Below are positions 13,313 to 31,100 of a DNA stretch of 64,000 nucleotides, piece after piece; the first letter of the stretch is position 1; every line of letters begins with the position of its first letter. The notes beneath the pieces were generated by a model that saw only the letters and a program-made list of their open reading frames with translations, made no database searches and was not told where the DNA came from. Position numbers and translations under genes: made by a program. This DNA is from Xiphias gladius (taxonomy: Eukaryota > Chordata > Actinopteri > Istiophoriformes > Xiphiidae), in NCBI RefSeq assembly GCF_016859285.1, contig NC_053408.1, forward strand, positions 13,231,213 to 13,295,212, in the 5' to 3' direction.

Positions 13313-13800
13313 CTTGATGATTCGGCGGCTGCGGCGTTAGGTCGATGTTTTCTCTCCTCTCGTCCCTTCTCCCGGTCGTCAGTTTTCCAACCTCGCAATC
13401 TGTCTCTCCTTTTTCTCTTCCCTAAATTGATTCGCTTGTTTCCGCGGCTGTGAGCTGGCTCTTGTTCTTGTAGGCTAGATCCGCAGCGCCAACGCAACGC
13501 GGGGGGCTACAGTGATGGCAGGTTAAAGATGAACAGAATCCACACACACATACACAGACACAGACACGCGCGCGCGCGCGCGGGAGGGGGGGGGGGGGGG
13601 TAACAGAGATCAGATTAAGGGTCGTTGGAGAAAATGATGTTAGTATTATCACATTTAGGAACGAGCTCTGGGACGAGTGCATCCATGCGCCTTATCATCA
13701 CTGGAGAGGAACGCAGGCAGCAAACGCGACGGCGCCCGCTGGACAGAGCATTTTGCGTCCAGCATCAGCGACTCTCTACGCACTTTCCGTATGTTTCAGT
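13313..13800 (-). promoter_or_regulatory. Candidate non-coding first exon and CpG-rich promoter of lrrc4b
   Basis: On the minus strand the sequence reads into an AAG|GTACGT donor whose last exonic base is 13313. The 5' side is locally rich in CpG, unlike the surrounding AT-rich DNA, and carries the CA/CG/poly-G tract at 13541-13600. A minus-strand ORF covers the donor, but its Arg/Lys/Ser-rich sequence looks like translated UTR. Assignment to lrrc4b rests on strand and distance only. Confidence 0.4.
13541..13600. repeat. (CA)n-(CG)n-poly(G) composite repeat
   Basis: CA dinucleotides run into about eight CG dinucleotides and then about 18 nearly uninterrupted G. Alternating purine-pyrimidine followed by a G-run is a composition able to form Z-DNA and G-quadruplex. 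Confidence 0.9.
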
Positions 13801-14944
13801 CTGAATCCCACTAAGGCAGCATTAGAAGAATAGATGGAGGACCAAGGACCCAGGGATGTACCTGCGTTCTTTAGATATTATAATGCGTTAAACTCTACAC
13901 CAGAGCAGGCTGTTACTTAAATAAGATATTTTCTGTGGTTTTTAGTCTTCAGTTGTTGTTGTTTGTTTTCATTTCTCATATCACTGGTGCACCGTAAGCT
14001 CTTGACATGTAATGAGTATGTGGTCACATACATATTTATTCACATGACTCAGCAGCACTCCATGATCAGCAGAATAAATCGAGTCAGTGTGTTACTCCTG
14101 ATAAAGTGAGATTTTTATCCATTATGGTCATTGTTCACTGATTATCACCATGTAATGGGCACCAGTGAATCACAAGCCACCAAACATCTGCAGAAAGATT
14201 TTGGGTCCATTGAGTCTTAAAGAATTTTGTAAGCCTTCTAATGTCCAATTTCATAATGAATGCTCAGTGCTTGCTCATGCATTTTGGTAATGGCCAGCTA
14301 CATTTAAATCTAGCAAACTAATGAGGTCTGTTTTCTGCAGACTTTGCATATGAGTATTTATTTATTTTTTCCCCATAGCAGTTCTCAGTGGTGAACTCAA
14401 AGCTGTACGAAAGGAAGCCACCACTTTAACTTGCTGTCAGCATTCAGATAGCAAACACTCTGCAACCCTGTGAGGTTTGCACATTATAATACTCGGACCT
14501 CTGAATACTTGAGAACCCTGCTGATGTGAATATGAAGTATTCAGAGAGCAGGTTTCCAGAGTTTAGTGGGCTGCTGCATGTTTTTAATTAAAGAATGGAA
14601 AAGAACGTCAGCGAGTTATTAGCCAATAAAGAAAGCTTTAGTCAGTAAAGAGATGCCAATCTTTCTCCCTGCGTGGCCTGTCCATATCGACCTTTCTCGT
14701 GTGTGTCCACACATGTCAAGTGCTTCAGCTCCTCTATATCATCATTATCCCCCTCAGAAGGCGGGTAGCATTTATTTTAGTTCAAAGTTTGTGCAGAAGA
14801 AGAGAATCACCCCCTGTAGCTGTGGATCCACTACCAAGACTAGTTTGTGGGTAAAAATAAATCTCTGTACGTCTTTGCTCTGTCTCAGCTCACACTAAAG
14901 GTCAAAGGACAGAGAAGGCCAGTTATGCTTCAGAAAGACCCCCA

Positions 14945-15134
14945 AGATATATGCTCTCTCCCCCCCTCTCCGTCTCTCTCCTTCCTTCCCTTCCTCACCC
15001 TCTCCCTTGCTCCTCCCCTCCCTCTCTGTGAATGCCGTAGTGAGCATTGTTCACCACCACTAGCTTTTGCTGAAAGCCGCACAGCAATGAGGTCTCTGTG
15101 CCTTTTGCCTCTCTCTTCCTCTCCCCTCCCCCTC

Positions 15135-15175
<41 letters not shown>

Positions 15176-15430
15176 ACACATCTACCTCTCTCTTTCCCTC
15201 TCTTTCTCCCTCTATCTCTCTCCCTCTATTAAATTTCCAGTCACACAGTGGTGCAGAGGAGATTCCTCCTTTCCCTCTTTCTCCCTCTTCCCTCATTCCC
15301 TCTCACTCATGCTGAAACCTTAGCCCACATCCAGTCTCTCGCTCGACCCTGGCTGCCTTTCAGTGCTTTTCTGCCACTCTCGTCTCCTCTCTCTGTACAT
15401 CTTTTTGCCTTCCAACCCCCGCGCCATTTA
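14945..15430. repeat. Long polypyrimidine (CT-rich) tract with a (TC)n core
   Basis: For nearly 500 bases the plus strand is strongly biased to C and T, with a pure TC dinucleotide core at about 15137-15174. The opposite strand is GA-rich and shows artefactual Arg/Glu ORFs. Confidence 0.9.
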
Positions 15431-17418
15431 AAGTGATTCCACGCCACCCATGCCAAACCAACCCTGTGCCTCTGCTCTTCTTCCTTCCCCCTCTCTCCAC
15501 TCTATGTCCTCACTGTGTCATTGCACATTGAATCTGATATTCCCCTTATGCATGTATGGTGCACTTGTGTGTGCGCGTGTGTCTTCCTGTGCAGGCACCC
15601 TTTAGCATATGTGTGTGTGTGGGAGCGATGGAGGGGAGGGAGGGAGAGGGACATGCATTTGTGCACAGTAAATGAACAAACACTCATCGCTGTATTGCTT
15701 GTATCATCAGTACAGAAAGGCTCTCGGAGTAGAAATACAGTTGAGAGAGCAAATCCCACTATCTAGAGGATGAGTGAATGGCATTTCCAATACAACCCAA
15801 ACCCCATAAACTCTTAATGCTGTGTTAGGAGCCACAGGGGAGGAGAAGGGGAGGGCGATGAGGATTTGGCAGCAACATGCTAGTGCCAAGACATATGTGG
15901 CATGCTGATAGCAGCAGAGAGGTGCAGCTCACACTCTGAAGAAGCTTTGGAGGGGTACTGATACACATCCATCACTTCCATTGTTTTGAGATACTGGCTA
16001 CAGGCCTCACCACTCTGGAAGTGGGTACTTTACTCCCAGTTCCAAGCAAAGACTAAGAATGTGAATAATTCTTATAACAGCAGCCCTGATGTGAGATTTG
16101 GGTGAAGAGCATTAGGGATCTACTCAATGGTTCCAAGTGTCCAATTGGGATTGTGAACAAAGTGATATTTTTGGTGGTTACTTTTAGGAATGTAACTGAA
16201 AAAGTTGGACTGGTGCTCATTGCCATCTGTGCAAGAGAATAAAAGAGATACAAGAGAGAGTTTCTAGTTATTCATGGTGACATCCCTGCGTGTATGTGCG
16301 AGTGCACATGTTAGAGAGACAGCAAGGGAGAGAAAATCGAGAGAAAAATCCTAGTGTCACAGTATCTTAGCAACTGCCTCTATCTCCTTGGAGACAAGAA
16401 CTGACATCACTTCCTGTCTGTGAGAACTCACTTTTGGTTTGTACACAGTGTGTTTGTGCATTCGAGTGCGAGGCCATGTATGTGTGTGTCTGTTTGTTTG
16501 TGTGCTGGCGTGTGTCCATGCTCATATGCAGATGTGAGCCTGCAGTATGTGCACCGATTCAGATGGGATGTATTCTAGTGTTTCAGTCGGGAAGCGATCA
16601 AGAATGTCACTCAATTGGAAGTCAACAAAAAGAGGGAAAAAAAAAGTCATTTTCTGTGATAAAAAATATACTGGCACGGATTTCTACTTAAAAAGGCTTA
16701 AATGTTTGTTCTTGAACTATTATTTGGAAATTAGGATTTTAAATGAAGCGGTGAAATTGCAACATCAAGACAAAAGCTAATAGGATTTTCATTTCCGTTT
16801 TTTTTTTTTCTTCTAAACAATTTGAAAGCTATTTTCTTATAGCTTAAAGTTAAGCCCATAAACATAGTTTATACCATGTATTGGAGTTAGTATTGCTGTA
16901 GACATAGTGTTACCAGTTTGCAGTGTTTGTATGTTTTATTTTCCATTTGTACTTTCACAGCCAGGAGTCTGTGTCTGCACCATCAAGTTCGTCAGTATCC
17001 GGAGAGTCTTCCGTCCATGTAGGCCTACCAAGCAGCCTGTGTGTCTTAGCTAATGCAGAGTAAACGTCATCTTCAACTGCCATCTTGTGAGCAAAGCAGT
17101 GAAGTGCAATCAGAAATAAATTCTCTCTCACCGTTACGTTACTGTCATGTTGTATTAAATACAACACCTTTTTAGCTTAAATAACCATCAGATATTTCAA
17201 ACGATAGTAATGTTACTATGTTCATTCTCTACAGAGGTTGTAAGGAAAATTCAACGTAGACTGTCCTTTATTTCAAATGGGAAGTGAAATCATATCACCA
17301 GCACCTTTTGACTGCTCAAGCCTTAGGAGAAAGGTTTGAACTTGCCAACGGGAATAAGATATAAAATCATATTTTAAGGAAGAATAATATTCTTTAAGTG
17401 ACAATGAATACTCTCAAG

Positions 17419-17572
17419 ACACAGGCTAACTGTTTTCCCCAGTTTACAATCTTTGTGCTAAACTAAGGTAACGGGCTGCTGGTGGCAGCTTCTAATTCAG
17501 CATGAAGATATGAGAGTGTAATCAATCTTCTCATCTAACTCTCGGCAAGAAAGTGTGTACTTCCCATAGACT
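17419..17572 (+). repeat. Single arm of a teleost foldback/MITE-like repeat
   Basis: The stretch from the CAGGCTAACTGTTTTCCCC region to the CTCTCGGCAAGAAAG region matches, with substitutions, the right arm of the element at 48962-49587. The shared parts include the sequence around CTTTGTGCTAA, the GGCTGCTGG segment and AATCAATCTTCTCATCTAACTCT. No opposite arm is seen next to it, so it looks like a truncated or solo copy. Confidence 0.75.
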
Positions 17573-17767
17573 ATTTAATAAGGCGACAAGAGACTTGATG
17601 TTGTTAAAAAAAACTTTAAAAAAGCCTTATCCTGAAACCTGAGTAAGTTGAATGTCCTTTCGTCAAGTGTGCTACTATAACACGACAGCCTCCGAGCATT
17701 TCCCTCCAAAGTATTCCCTGGCATTGTTTCACATAGAAACTGACTACAAAGTATTTGAAGGTAATGA

Positions 17768-17787
17768 TTTTTTTTTTTTTTTTTTTT
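17768..17787. repeat. Poly(T) tract
   Basis: Twenty T in a row followed by GCAG. It resembles a splice acceptor, but no coding exon follows on the plus strand. Confidence 0.9.
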
Positions 17788-18867
17788 GCAGATGCACTGA
17801 GAAGAAACTACCAAAAACACAGTGAGATTGATGACACCATTAAAATGTGTCTAATCTTGTGTTTGCCAACCACAGACACAGACAAGACTCTAACCTCAAC
17901 TTTATACCCTGCAGAAAAAGAAAATTCTTTCATTATTGGTCATTATCAAAGACCAGCTTTAAGAGCAACAAAATCTTTCACAGGAAGGACGGCTCTACAG
18001 GGATTACAGTGAATGTACGGCCGAGATCAAAGATAACTGAATGTTAACTCCATACAGTCAGAGGCTTGATGTCAAAGAAAGTATATTCCAGTGACCACTC
18101 ATCTAACGAGATATATCAGGACATCTTAGAACTGTGAATGTAAGATGCTGAAGATGCTAAATAGCACAGAATACACTGGCCAAGAAAGATTGTGACATAC
18201 AGTACAGACCCTTGAAAAAATATGGGTCAGTGCATGAAAGAATACAGAGCTTCTCCTTTCTACACTATGATTATTATTCCAAGCTCATATATTTCAACAC
18301 AGTCAGCAACACAAAGAGTCAGACCATCATTCAGATCAGCATACGATTTACAAGATGTCTCAGGGGAATCAGTGTCCAACATTGCCATGTTGATGCTTCA
18401 GCGGAATTTGAACACTTCAGCAAAGCGTTCTTATTCAAACACACAACTTCTTCATTAAAATGCCCTGAATCAAATGGAAGAGCTGAAGTAAAGTTACAGC
18501 AGCAAAGTCACTGCTGCAAAAACCAAAGGCAGACATCAGCTATTGCCCTGCAGAACTTATTTTACAGTCCAAACTGTATAAATGCTGGCATACAGAATAC
18601 ATACAGTACATTGGGGACATAAGTGACTTGATGTACTATCTGTACATATTGCTCTAAGGTGGTCATTTTCTGGATAAATAATAATATAATATGCACTATG
18701 TTAGGATCATGTACAAGTGCAGAAGAAATTTCAGTCATGCTAGCGATGTGGCTTTAGGGAAGGCAATGTGGGTCTGAGGATGAGGAGCAGAGGATGAATC
18801 TGTCTGACTTCATTGATCTCCTGACTGTTCATCTAATGTGACCATGAGGTTCACATTTGTGGTTTTG

Positions 18868-19200
18868 ATTGAAATGTCAGATCTATTTGGTACAGATATT
18901 CACGTTCCCCTCAGAATGAATTTTTTATAACTAATCCAATTAGCCCCATTATCGGGTAACATTTTTAATTTGTCCAGTACTTTGGTTTAATACAAATTAC
19001 CTGCAAAACTAATGAGAGTCCTATCAGCTTCTGCTGTACTTTGTGTTTAGTGCTAATTATTTAATGTTGGCATGCTAACATGCTACACAAAATGGTAAAT
19101 ATTACACCTGCTAAACATCAGCATTTGACATAGCCATGATGTTAGCATTTAGATCACAGCATCATTGTGCCTAAGTCTAGCCTCACAGAGCTGCTAACTT
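18868..19200 (-). repeat. Common teleost interspersed repeat, old copy
   Basis: The phrases TTTGGTACAGATATTCACGT, CCCCTCAGAATGAATTTT, ACTTTGTGTTTAGTGCTAAT, GGCATGCTAACATGCTA and TAAACATCAGCATTTGACAT occur in the order I know from an abundant percomorph repeat. This copy is diverged. No coding capacity is visible. Confidence 0.65.
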
Positions 19201-22200
19201 TCATCTTGTTACCACTTCTCTCTTGAAAGCATTTTACATGCATTGATAGCAGCTTTTTCTGCCAATCGCCACATTTGCAGAACATGGGCATTGTGAGCCA
19301 CACACAGCCCCAAGCATGTAATGAGGAAGTGTCAGAGGAATGATAACGAGATCAATGTAACTGCAGGGGATTAGACTCTGCTGCAACACCTCTGTTCTCT
19401 TGGCTTCCTAGGGGCCATATTGCCAAAAAAAAAAAAAGATGATGATTATAGAATGTCTTCAGCAAGAAGGCGTTTATGCAAAGCAAACCTCTAGCCAAGA
19501 AATGAGCCCAGATCACAAAGACGAAAGTAGGTGTATATGCTAGGTTCTCTTTATTCTCTTCAGTCCAAACTGAAGGCCTCTGGGGAATCCCTCTTGATTT
19601 TTCATAGCTTTAAATGTTGATATCCCTAATCATTTAATTTGATTTAGTTGTTTGATTGCCTCCTATACTTTTTCTATTTTTTAAAAAGTTTTTTTTAAGA
19701 CCCAGCTGCAAAATAGAAATGAAAAAAAATGTCAAACTGTATAATTAATCTATTATGCATAAAAGGATAGTAAATAAATATAGGGGGATGGGGGTGTTGG
19801 GTAGATCATTCCCGAGCAAAAAGATCAGGACAATGTAAAATGAATAAATGTATCATATTTTGTTGTCATAGTGCTCCATTGCTGGTGCAAATAAATTCAT
19901 ACTCCTGCTGTTCTTTTAACATAATCAAATGATAATTTTTGTTTTCATGTACATAAAAAACACAGGTGAGAGTGGGTCAAGTGATCCATGAACTTTAACT
20001 GAAATGCCACATTATATTCTCTGTAGGTAGGTTTGTATACTTTTGTACAGCTGCTGTGGGTGTACACATAATTACATTGTGTCTTTCTAATGGCTTTTGA
20101 ATTGAAGTAAAACAACTGTGACAAATAAAACAAACCCCACAAATATCCCTTTCACATATGACAAAACTGTTGTCCGATTGCTTACTATAATCAATCAAAT
20201 ATTTTGTTCAGAGTAAATTAAAAAAATAATTCTGTAATAATAATGATATTTCTGTGTTGAAATCAGGGATACTCCCATTTTTTCCTCACTAACCAGAATT
20301 TGACAGAAACTATAGACACCTGTGTGCCTCACTGCCTCCAGTTCTTATCCTCCATTAACGAGACTAAACACTCTTCATTTCAACCTTAAGACTAAGGGCA
20401 AGCTTAAATAAGCATAATGTTATATGGATCAAGGTGATCAAGTTTCATATAATATACCAAGATAATACCACACCATATAATAACAAGCGTAACTTGTGTG
20501 ATTACCTCTTTACGGACTGTCCTGTATGCATTTTTATTGCGAGGACAAACAAAAAGTCAAAAGTATGATGCATTGCCACCAGACTGACCTTCCTTAATCT
20601 CTGGTACAGACAGACAACACAGATCATAGTTCACAAAATGATTGAGTTTGCAGTTATTATCATTATTTTTACACATACAGCAGTGGTGTCCTTCAGATCC
20701 CCTAACAATGACAGGGTAAAGCCAATGTTAACTCACAAGGGTTAACTTTTATTGTCCACATCACCTGCACCTTTTCCAATAACCAATAATAAAAGGTTTT
20801 CAAAAGGTTTGGAATAATTAGACGCTTTTTTCTTTCGACGCACTGAAACCATTTATTAAAGACTTCAGTTGTTGCTTTGCAGCATTCAGCATATAGTTAA
20901 AGATTTACAAGAGACATGGCATTTAAAATTTAGAGTCAACTTACTGGTAATAGTGGAATTGTTCCACCTGAAATTTACAGGAAATACAGTGTTTAAGTCG
21001 TGAAATCTTTCGGTTTCACTTGAATATATTAGGGGGGACATAAGGTGGTGCAGCGTCGTAATATGATCAACAGAGGTCAGTATTGCGACATTATTGGATC
21101 ATCAAAAGATCTACACAGTGGAAACTAAAAGTAGCTTTCCAAATCTATATACTATTCAGAAACCAAAGATCTAGGATATGTCAGATTTTCGTAGGTTGTT
21201 TTTTTTTTATACAAATATCCGCCAGGTGGCTGTGACATTCGTCTCACTTTAGTGGCCTACACAAAAAAAGAAAGGGAATCTGAAGTCACAGACTACATAG
21301 TTAAAGCTACAATGGTTGTCCGAGGAATCTGCTCAGGGTTATGCTGTATGTTAGAATAATTACGACCAAACTCCAATTACAGCAGCTCTTTGCCTCTGAG
21401 ATTCTTAGAGGAGCTACAAAGTCAGTCTTCTTTCCAGTTAACAGTTTCCTGTTGCATGTCTTGTCATACTGTTAGCATCTGGACTGAGGGTCTGCTGGAT
21501 TATCGGAGGCCCAGAGGCTGCATTTATATCCTAACGCTGTGTCAACTGACTGACTTTAACTGACACACTGACTAAAACAAACACTGCGATTGCATGTTTG
21601 TCACCGGACGAAACAGTCCTGTATGTGTGCTGTTTCACAAAGGGGCGTGAAGTGAACCCGTGGGACTGATTCCTCATCCATTTGTAATGTGAAAGCGTCT
21701 GGATCATCGGTATCTGCGCCCAGTGTCAGATCAGAGTCAGGACAGGCTGACAGCCCCCCCCCCACCCAGGTATCACCTACCTCTGACAAATGAGCAGTGC
21801 TGCTGATGGAGTACTCAATGGGCAAATTAGGGCCAAAAGACAAACAACAATATAAAGAAAAACACATTGTGTATTGCCAAACACATTATTTATTTATTTT
21901 TATTTGTTTCCCCTGAAAGTTAGATCACGATACAAGAAAAATCTGTTCATCTTGTATAATTTGCCTACTTTTAACTTTTCTCCTAGGGTATCCTTGCAGA
22001 TAATCTTTTTTTTCTGTATAAAATGAGAAAAAAATGTTGTGGAATTAAATTGTTCCACATTGCTCTTCTGTTATAGTTTAAGTCAGTCTAAAAATGTAAC
22101 CCCCTGCTCCCTCTATAATAAACAAAACCAAGACATATGATCTCTGAATTAAACTAAGGGTAAACGGATTTGGTATCCTTGATTGTGGCACTGCAAAAAC

Positions 22201-23700
22201 AAAGCCACACACTCAGCAGAGACGATTATAACATTTAATCACCGAGCCCTATCGCCAAGTTTTGCAGGCTTCTTGCCCCAAGGTTTGATTTACCCGCCCT
22301 CTTCCTGAGGAAAAATCTCATTCACTAGACGAATTGCTAAGCGGGCCTCACCGACCAGCCCCTATAAATCATTCTTTAATCAGAAGCCTCTGAGATTGGG
22401 CGCAGACACCCACGGGAGCAACACTGTGACACCTCAACTCCTCCCCGTGCGTCTCTGCAGTCCTGGGAGTTTTTATCCTCTTCTGTTTCCACCTCGGGCT
22501 TGTCTGCATTTATATCAGTCATCAGGAAACTATGAGGGATGACCCACCAGACACACTCTGCTCACACCGGCACCAGAACACTTCCTCCGCGAAGAGGAGA
22601 GGGGTGCCAGCGACGAGATTACTGCTTTGAGGCTGCAAGAGAATACACACTCTCAGGGCTGGAATACCAGCCGCGCAAAGTGGGCAACTGCTCTGGGGCC
22701 TCAGAACTCCTGGGCCTCTAAAAGCTCCAGCCTTACAGAGAGTAAGATGGCCATGCTGTGGTCTCCAGAATGGGAAAGGGGGAAAATAGTTACTATATCA
22801 CTAATAAAGGAAGATGACTGGCAACTCTGGTCAGACTGTCCAAACTCTAGACAGTCAGCACAGACAGTTACGTAACCGGGAAAGATGTGCTCCTGAAACA
22901 AAGCCTTGCTCAAGGGAAGTTCATCCATTTTTTGGGTCACTGACATGAACATGTCAGTGGAGATACTTGTATTAGATAATAAAGTCTATTATCACCAGCC
23001 GATCTGGTTGTGTTTGAGGATCGAGAGCAGTTCCTCTCTCAAGTCATAGGAGGGGACCATATGGAAATAGTAGTTAGTTACACTATTATGAAACAGAACT
23101 ACATATAAATCAATTACTCAAATTAAAAGTTCTATCTTAGAGCTCAAGTCGACATGTCTAAATGCTTTTTTTATTTTGCCAATATTCACATTTGAGAATT
23201 TTTTTGTTGTTGCCATTTTTCTTAAAACAAAAAACAAAAAACTAATTAAGCAATTAATCAGTTATCAAAATAGTTATTTTTCTGTCTGCTAGTGGAGTAT
23301 TAACATTGTACAACCTGAGTAATGTCCCGAGGAGCAAAGTTTACTCTTGAACTCCTTGAAAAAAGCAGCCGAGAAACCAAGCTGATCTTCAACAGCAGGA
23401 GCCGTTGAGCAGCTGATTCAAGTAAAACTCAGCTGGCAGCTAGTTGACGCCAGGTCACTTAAACAGAAAGGAGGCAACTAGTCCTGACTTGTGCAACAGG
23501 AGGAAAACAGCTCTGACACTGAATAACCCCGGGGCTGCAATGCTGCTGGCTAGGGTCATTGTAGTATTAAATTATGGATGCTGATGGATGCCTTCACTCG
23601 TATTTGCCGTGTGCTGCTGGTGTAAATGTGTCTGAACCCACCTTTAGGTGAACTGTCAGTCCTGTTTCACTCATGTGAACGTATTCAAATGCTTTACCGG

Positions 23701-28185
<4,485 letters not shown>

Positions 28186-31100
28186 AGGTTTGAGACATAT
28201 TTTTAAGTAGTATAAGAAAGATTTATGTATTCCACGAATGTTCTTGCAGAAGTGGTTTGCCTACAGTAATATTTCATGGTTAAGGCGGATCGCTAACTAT
28301 CAGCAGTCTCCAATTTGTCTGAAAAAAAAAGCGAAAAAAAGGAAAAAGCAGTATTATTCTTTGATGTGACACTAATGAAAAGAGCAAAATCCAAGACCAC
28401 ATCGCTTTTGCACTTGTAATGATCAGTTACCGGCTGGCATCAGCATCCTGTTTGTTGCTAGATAGTCCTCATTTCAGTTTCAGGATCACATGATTTATGT
28501 TCCTGTTACTATATAATATTGCTGACTGGATTCCCCATTCGCTGACTGGTTTATAAAAAAGAAAAGAAAAAAAGGGAAAATTCCAGGGAATGGGATTAGT
28601 TTCTCTTAAAACCTGCTTCACTAATCAAGGCAGGGTTTGAAAGTAAGACCTTGGAAAATGTCAGTGAAGTCTTCAGGGAGAGTAGAATTAAGCTGCAGCA
28701 CTGTGGTGGTAAATCCAAAATGTAAAGCCATAACACAAGTGTGAACTACCTAATGTTACTAACTGTTGGTCTCATCAGTTTCTATACAGAGTGATTTTTC
28801 TTTCATTCTTTCCAGCATGAATCAGATAAGTTCGTGGGCTCTAACATGCAGCACTTCACTTTGTACTTGCAAAATCCCTGTTTATATTTTTGTTACATAT
28901 TTAATCACTGCTTTAGCCATACACCAATCTTGTCCATGAACATCATTAAATGAAAGGGATGCACAAATACATTTATGAAATCATTGATTCTGTCTCATCT
29001 GAAGCCTTGACCTTGATAAATTGTATTTAACAAAAAAGCGTGCTGAATCACTTTTTAAATCCCTTCTTAGTCCCTGCTTTTGCTTGATTAAAACCGCACA
29101 GCGAATCAAACAATGGTCCTTAAAACCGAAAACTGACGTCATGATTGAAATTTGAATCTCCGCACTTTTTCACATCTAGTTAGTAAAATTGTGGTTTTCA
29201 ACTGACCGTTTAGACAGTTTCTACATTTGTTACCCGTGTTGTCACTACATCCTTTAAGGTTCATTGCATTCTGTAAGGTTTGTTGTGTGCCTCGGTTGTA
29301 GTAGGGTCGATGAGTGGTTGTAGGTGTAAGGAATTTCAATCACTTTTCAAAGACAAAGCAGGGAACACCTCGTCGTGGCAGGTTATCAAATAGATTCTGG
29401 GACTGCATGTCACATGATTGCAGTGAAAAGTTTGGATTTGGCTACACGGTATGAATACTAAAGCCAGACTCTCTGAGCTTCAGCCAGACTGATAAAGCAC
29501 TGCAAAAACAACAGAAATACACTTTGTGATACACGAACAGGGATATTAGAGTGTATTTTATGAATTGAAGTGTGTATTGAGGGATGACGTTCTCAAATAC
29601 CATATCACACAATATGACATTACGGGTAAGACTTTAGCTTACACTTTAGATGTTTATTAAATTTAGATGTTGTTATTTAGTGTATGGGCTACCATTACCT
29701 ACATATAGGTATTGTTATATATGTAGTTAAGTACAAGGGTAGAAGACTATGAGTTAGGAAAAAAAGGGGTAATGTCTTTGTGTTTAAGAGGGGTTTGCAA
29801 GCATTTATTGAGTCACTACTATTTACTAAGTGGTAACTGAGTAACTATTTCATAACTATTTCATAATTACTGCATTAAAGTAATATATGGGTGACAAGGC
29901 AAGAACAATCAGGAAATGATAGCAGTTTTGAAATATGGAGTACTTATTATTAGTGTAGTGCCTTGATAGTTATAACTATAAAATTATGTGTATGTATGTT
30001 TTTTAAATGATAAAATGTGATCTGGTTTTGGATCCATCTGACCATCAAAACTGATATTAGAGAAGTACCACTCACAGCAAAACAAGGGTTTTTTTGTTTT
30101 TTGGGGGTGTTTTTTGGTTTTTTTGGGGTTTTTTGAGAAACAAGCGTTAGGGTTAGGATTACAACTGGGGTGATGGACATTAGTTTTTGGTGATGGTCCA
30201 CTACAATCAGGACAAAGCACTAATATTAACAGTGTTAGTCCAGGGTATGTGGGCTGTAAAATAGAGTGGTCCAGTTTCACCACTTTTTGAGGGTAATTAC
30301 AGTGTAGTGACAGAATATGTAGGCTGCAATGGGCTGCCCCTACCCTGTACTTATCCAATATGTACTGGGTAATTAAAAGAAACACTAAATATGGAGTATG
30401 ATGTATATGGAACCTCTATGTTCAAAATATTTACACTGTAACTTGTGAGCTGCAATATAAAGTGTCACGTATATTCTTTGCATATGCAAAATAAAATAGT
30501 TGCTCATCACAAACAACTGCAAGCAAGGATTAAATAGACACAAGGACAATCAGACACATGGACAGTGCATAGAGACATCAAAGGTTCCCTGAAGGTCTCC
30601 GAAACAGAACACCACAGACTTACTCAGCATTTTCATGTGTATTTTTTCAGTATCACCATTAACAGATGTTGGAACATCGAACTGTGATCTGTTTTCTTAA
30701 CTAATAACACTCATTAATAATGATTTCACTCCCGGTGAAATGTAGGACACGTTGCTCCTCTCTGTTATCTACATATCTTAGAAGTCTAGTACTTTTATCT
30801 GTTTGAATACTACTTCATCTGAAGCTCTCTTGAAATTTGGGCGTAACAGGGTATCCTTTGAACATTTCCTGGTGATTGACATAGCAGTACAGAAAGTTGA
30901 GCTCCGGAAGCCTAAAACGGGTTTGTATTTTTACTCTGCTATATGTTCAGCCTCTCAGTCTCCTCATTCTTCCCCTCTTCTGAAAATGGCTGCAGTGTAC
31001 TTTTAAGAGGGAAAAATCATAGAAGATGCTCCACTCTGTGTGACCCTCTCTCAGCCCAGACGTCTGCCTTTTTTCCCCCTCTTCTACTCACCATATCTCT

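Larger units (their letters stand above)
13801..23700. other. Gene-poor interval between lrrc4b and hs3st2
   Basis: No coding exon is recognised; open frames are short and lack domain signal or splice context. It contains a pyrimidine tract (14.9-15.4 kb), one arm of a foldback repeat (17.4 kb), a common teleost interspersed repeat (18.9-19.2 kb) and a mixed-composition block near 22.24-22.52 kb that could be a regulatory element or repeat-derived. Confidence 0.6.

Noticed and set aside
14847..15323. 158-codon ORF and several minus-strand Arg/Glu ORFs
   Set aside because: Artefacts of the CT-rich tract read in different frames.
17755..18012. Plus-strand frame after a poly(T)-GCAG stretch resembling a splice acceptor
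   Set aside because: The downstream frame shows no known protein, and the poly(T) alone explains the acceptor-like look.
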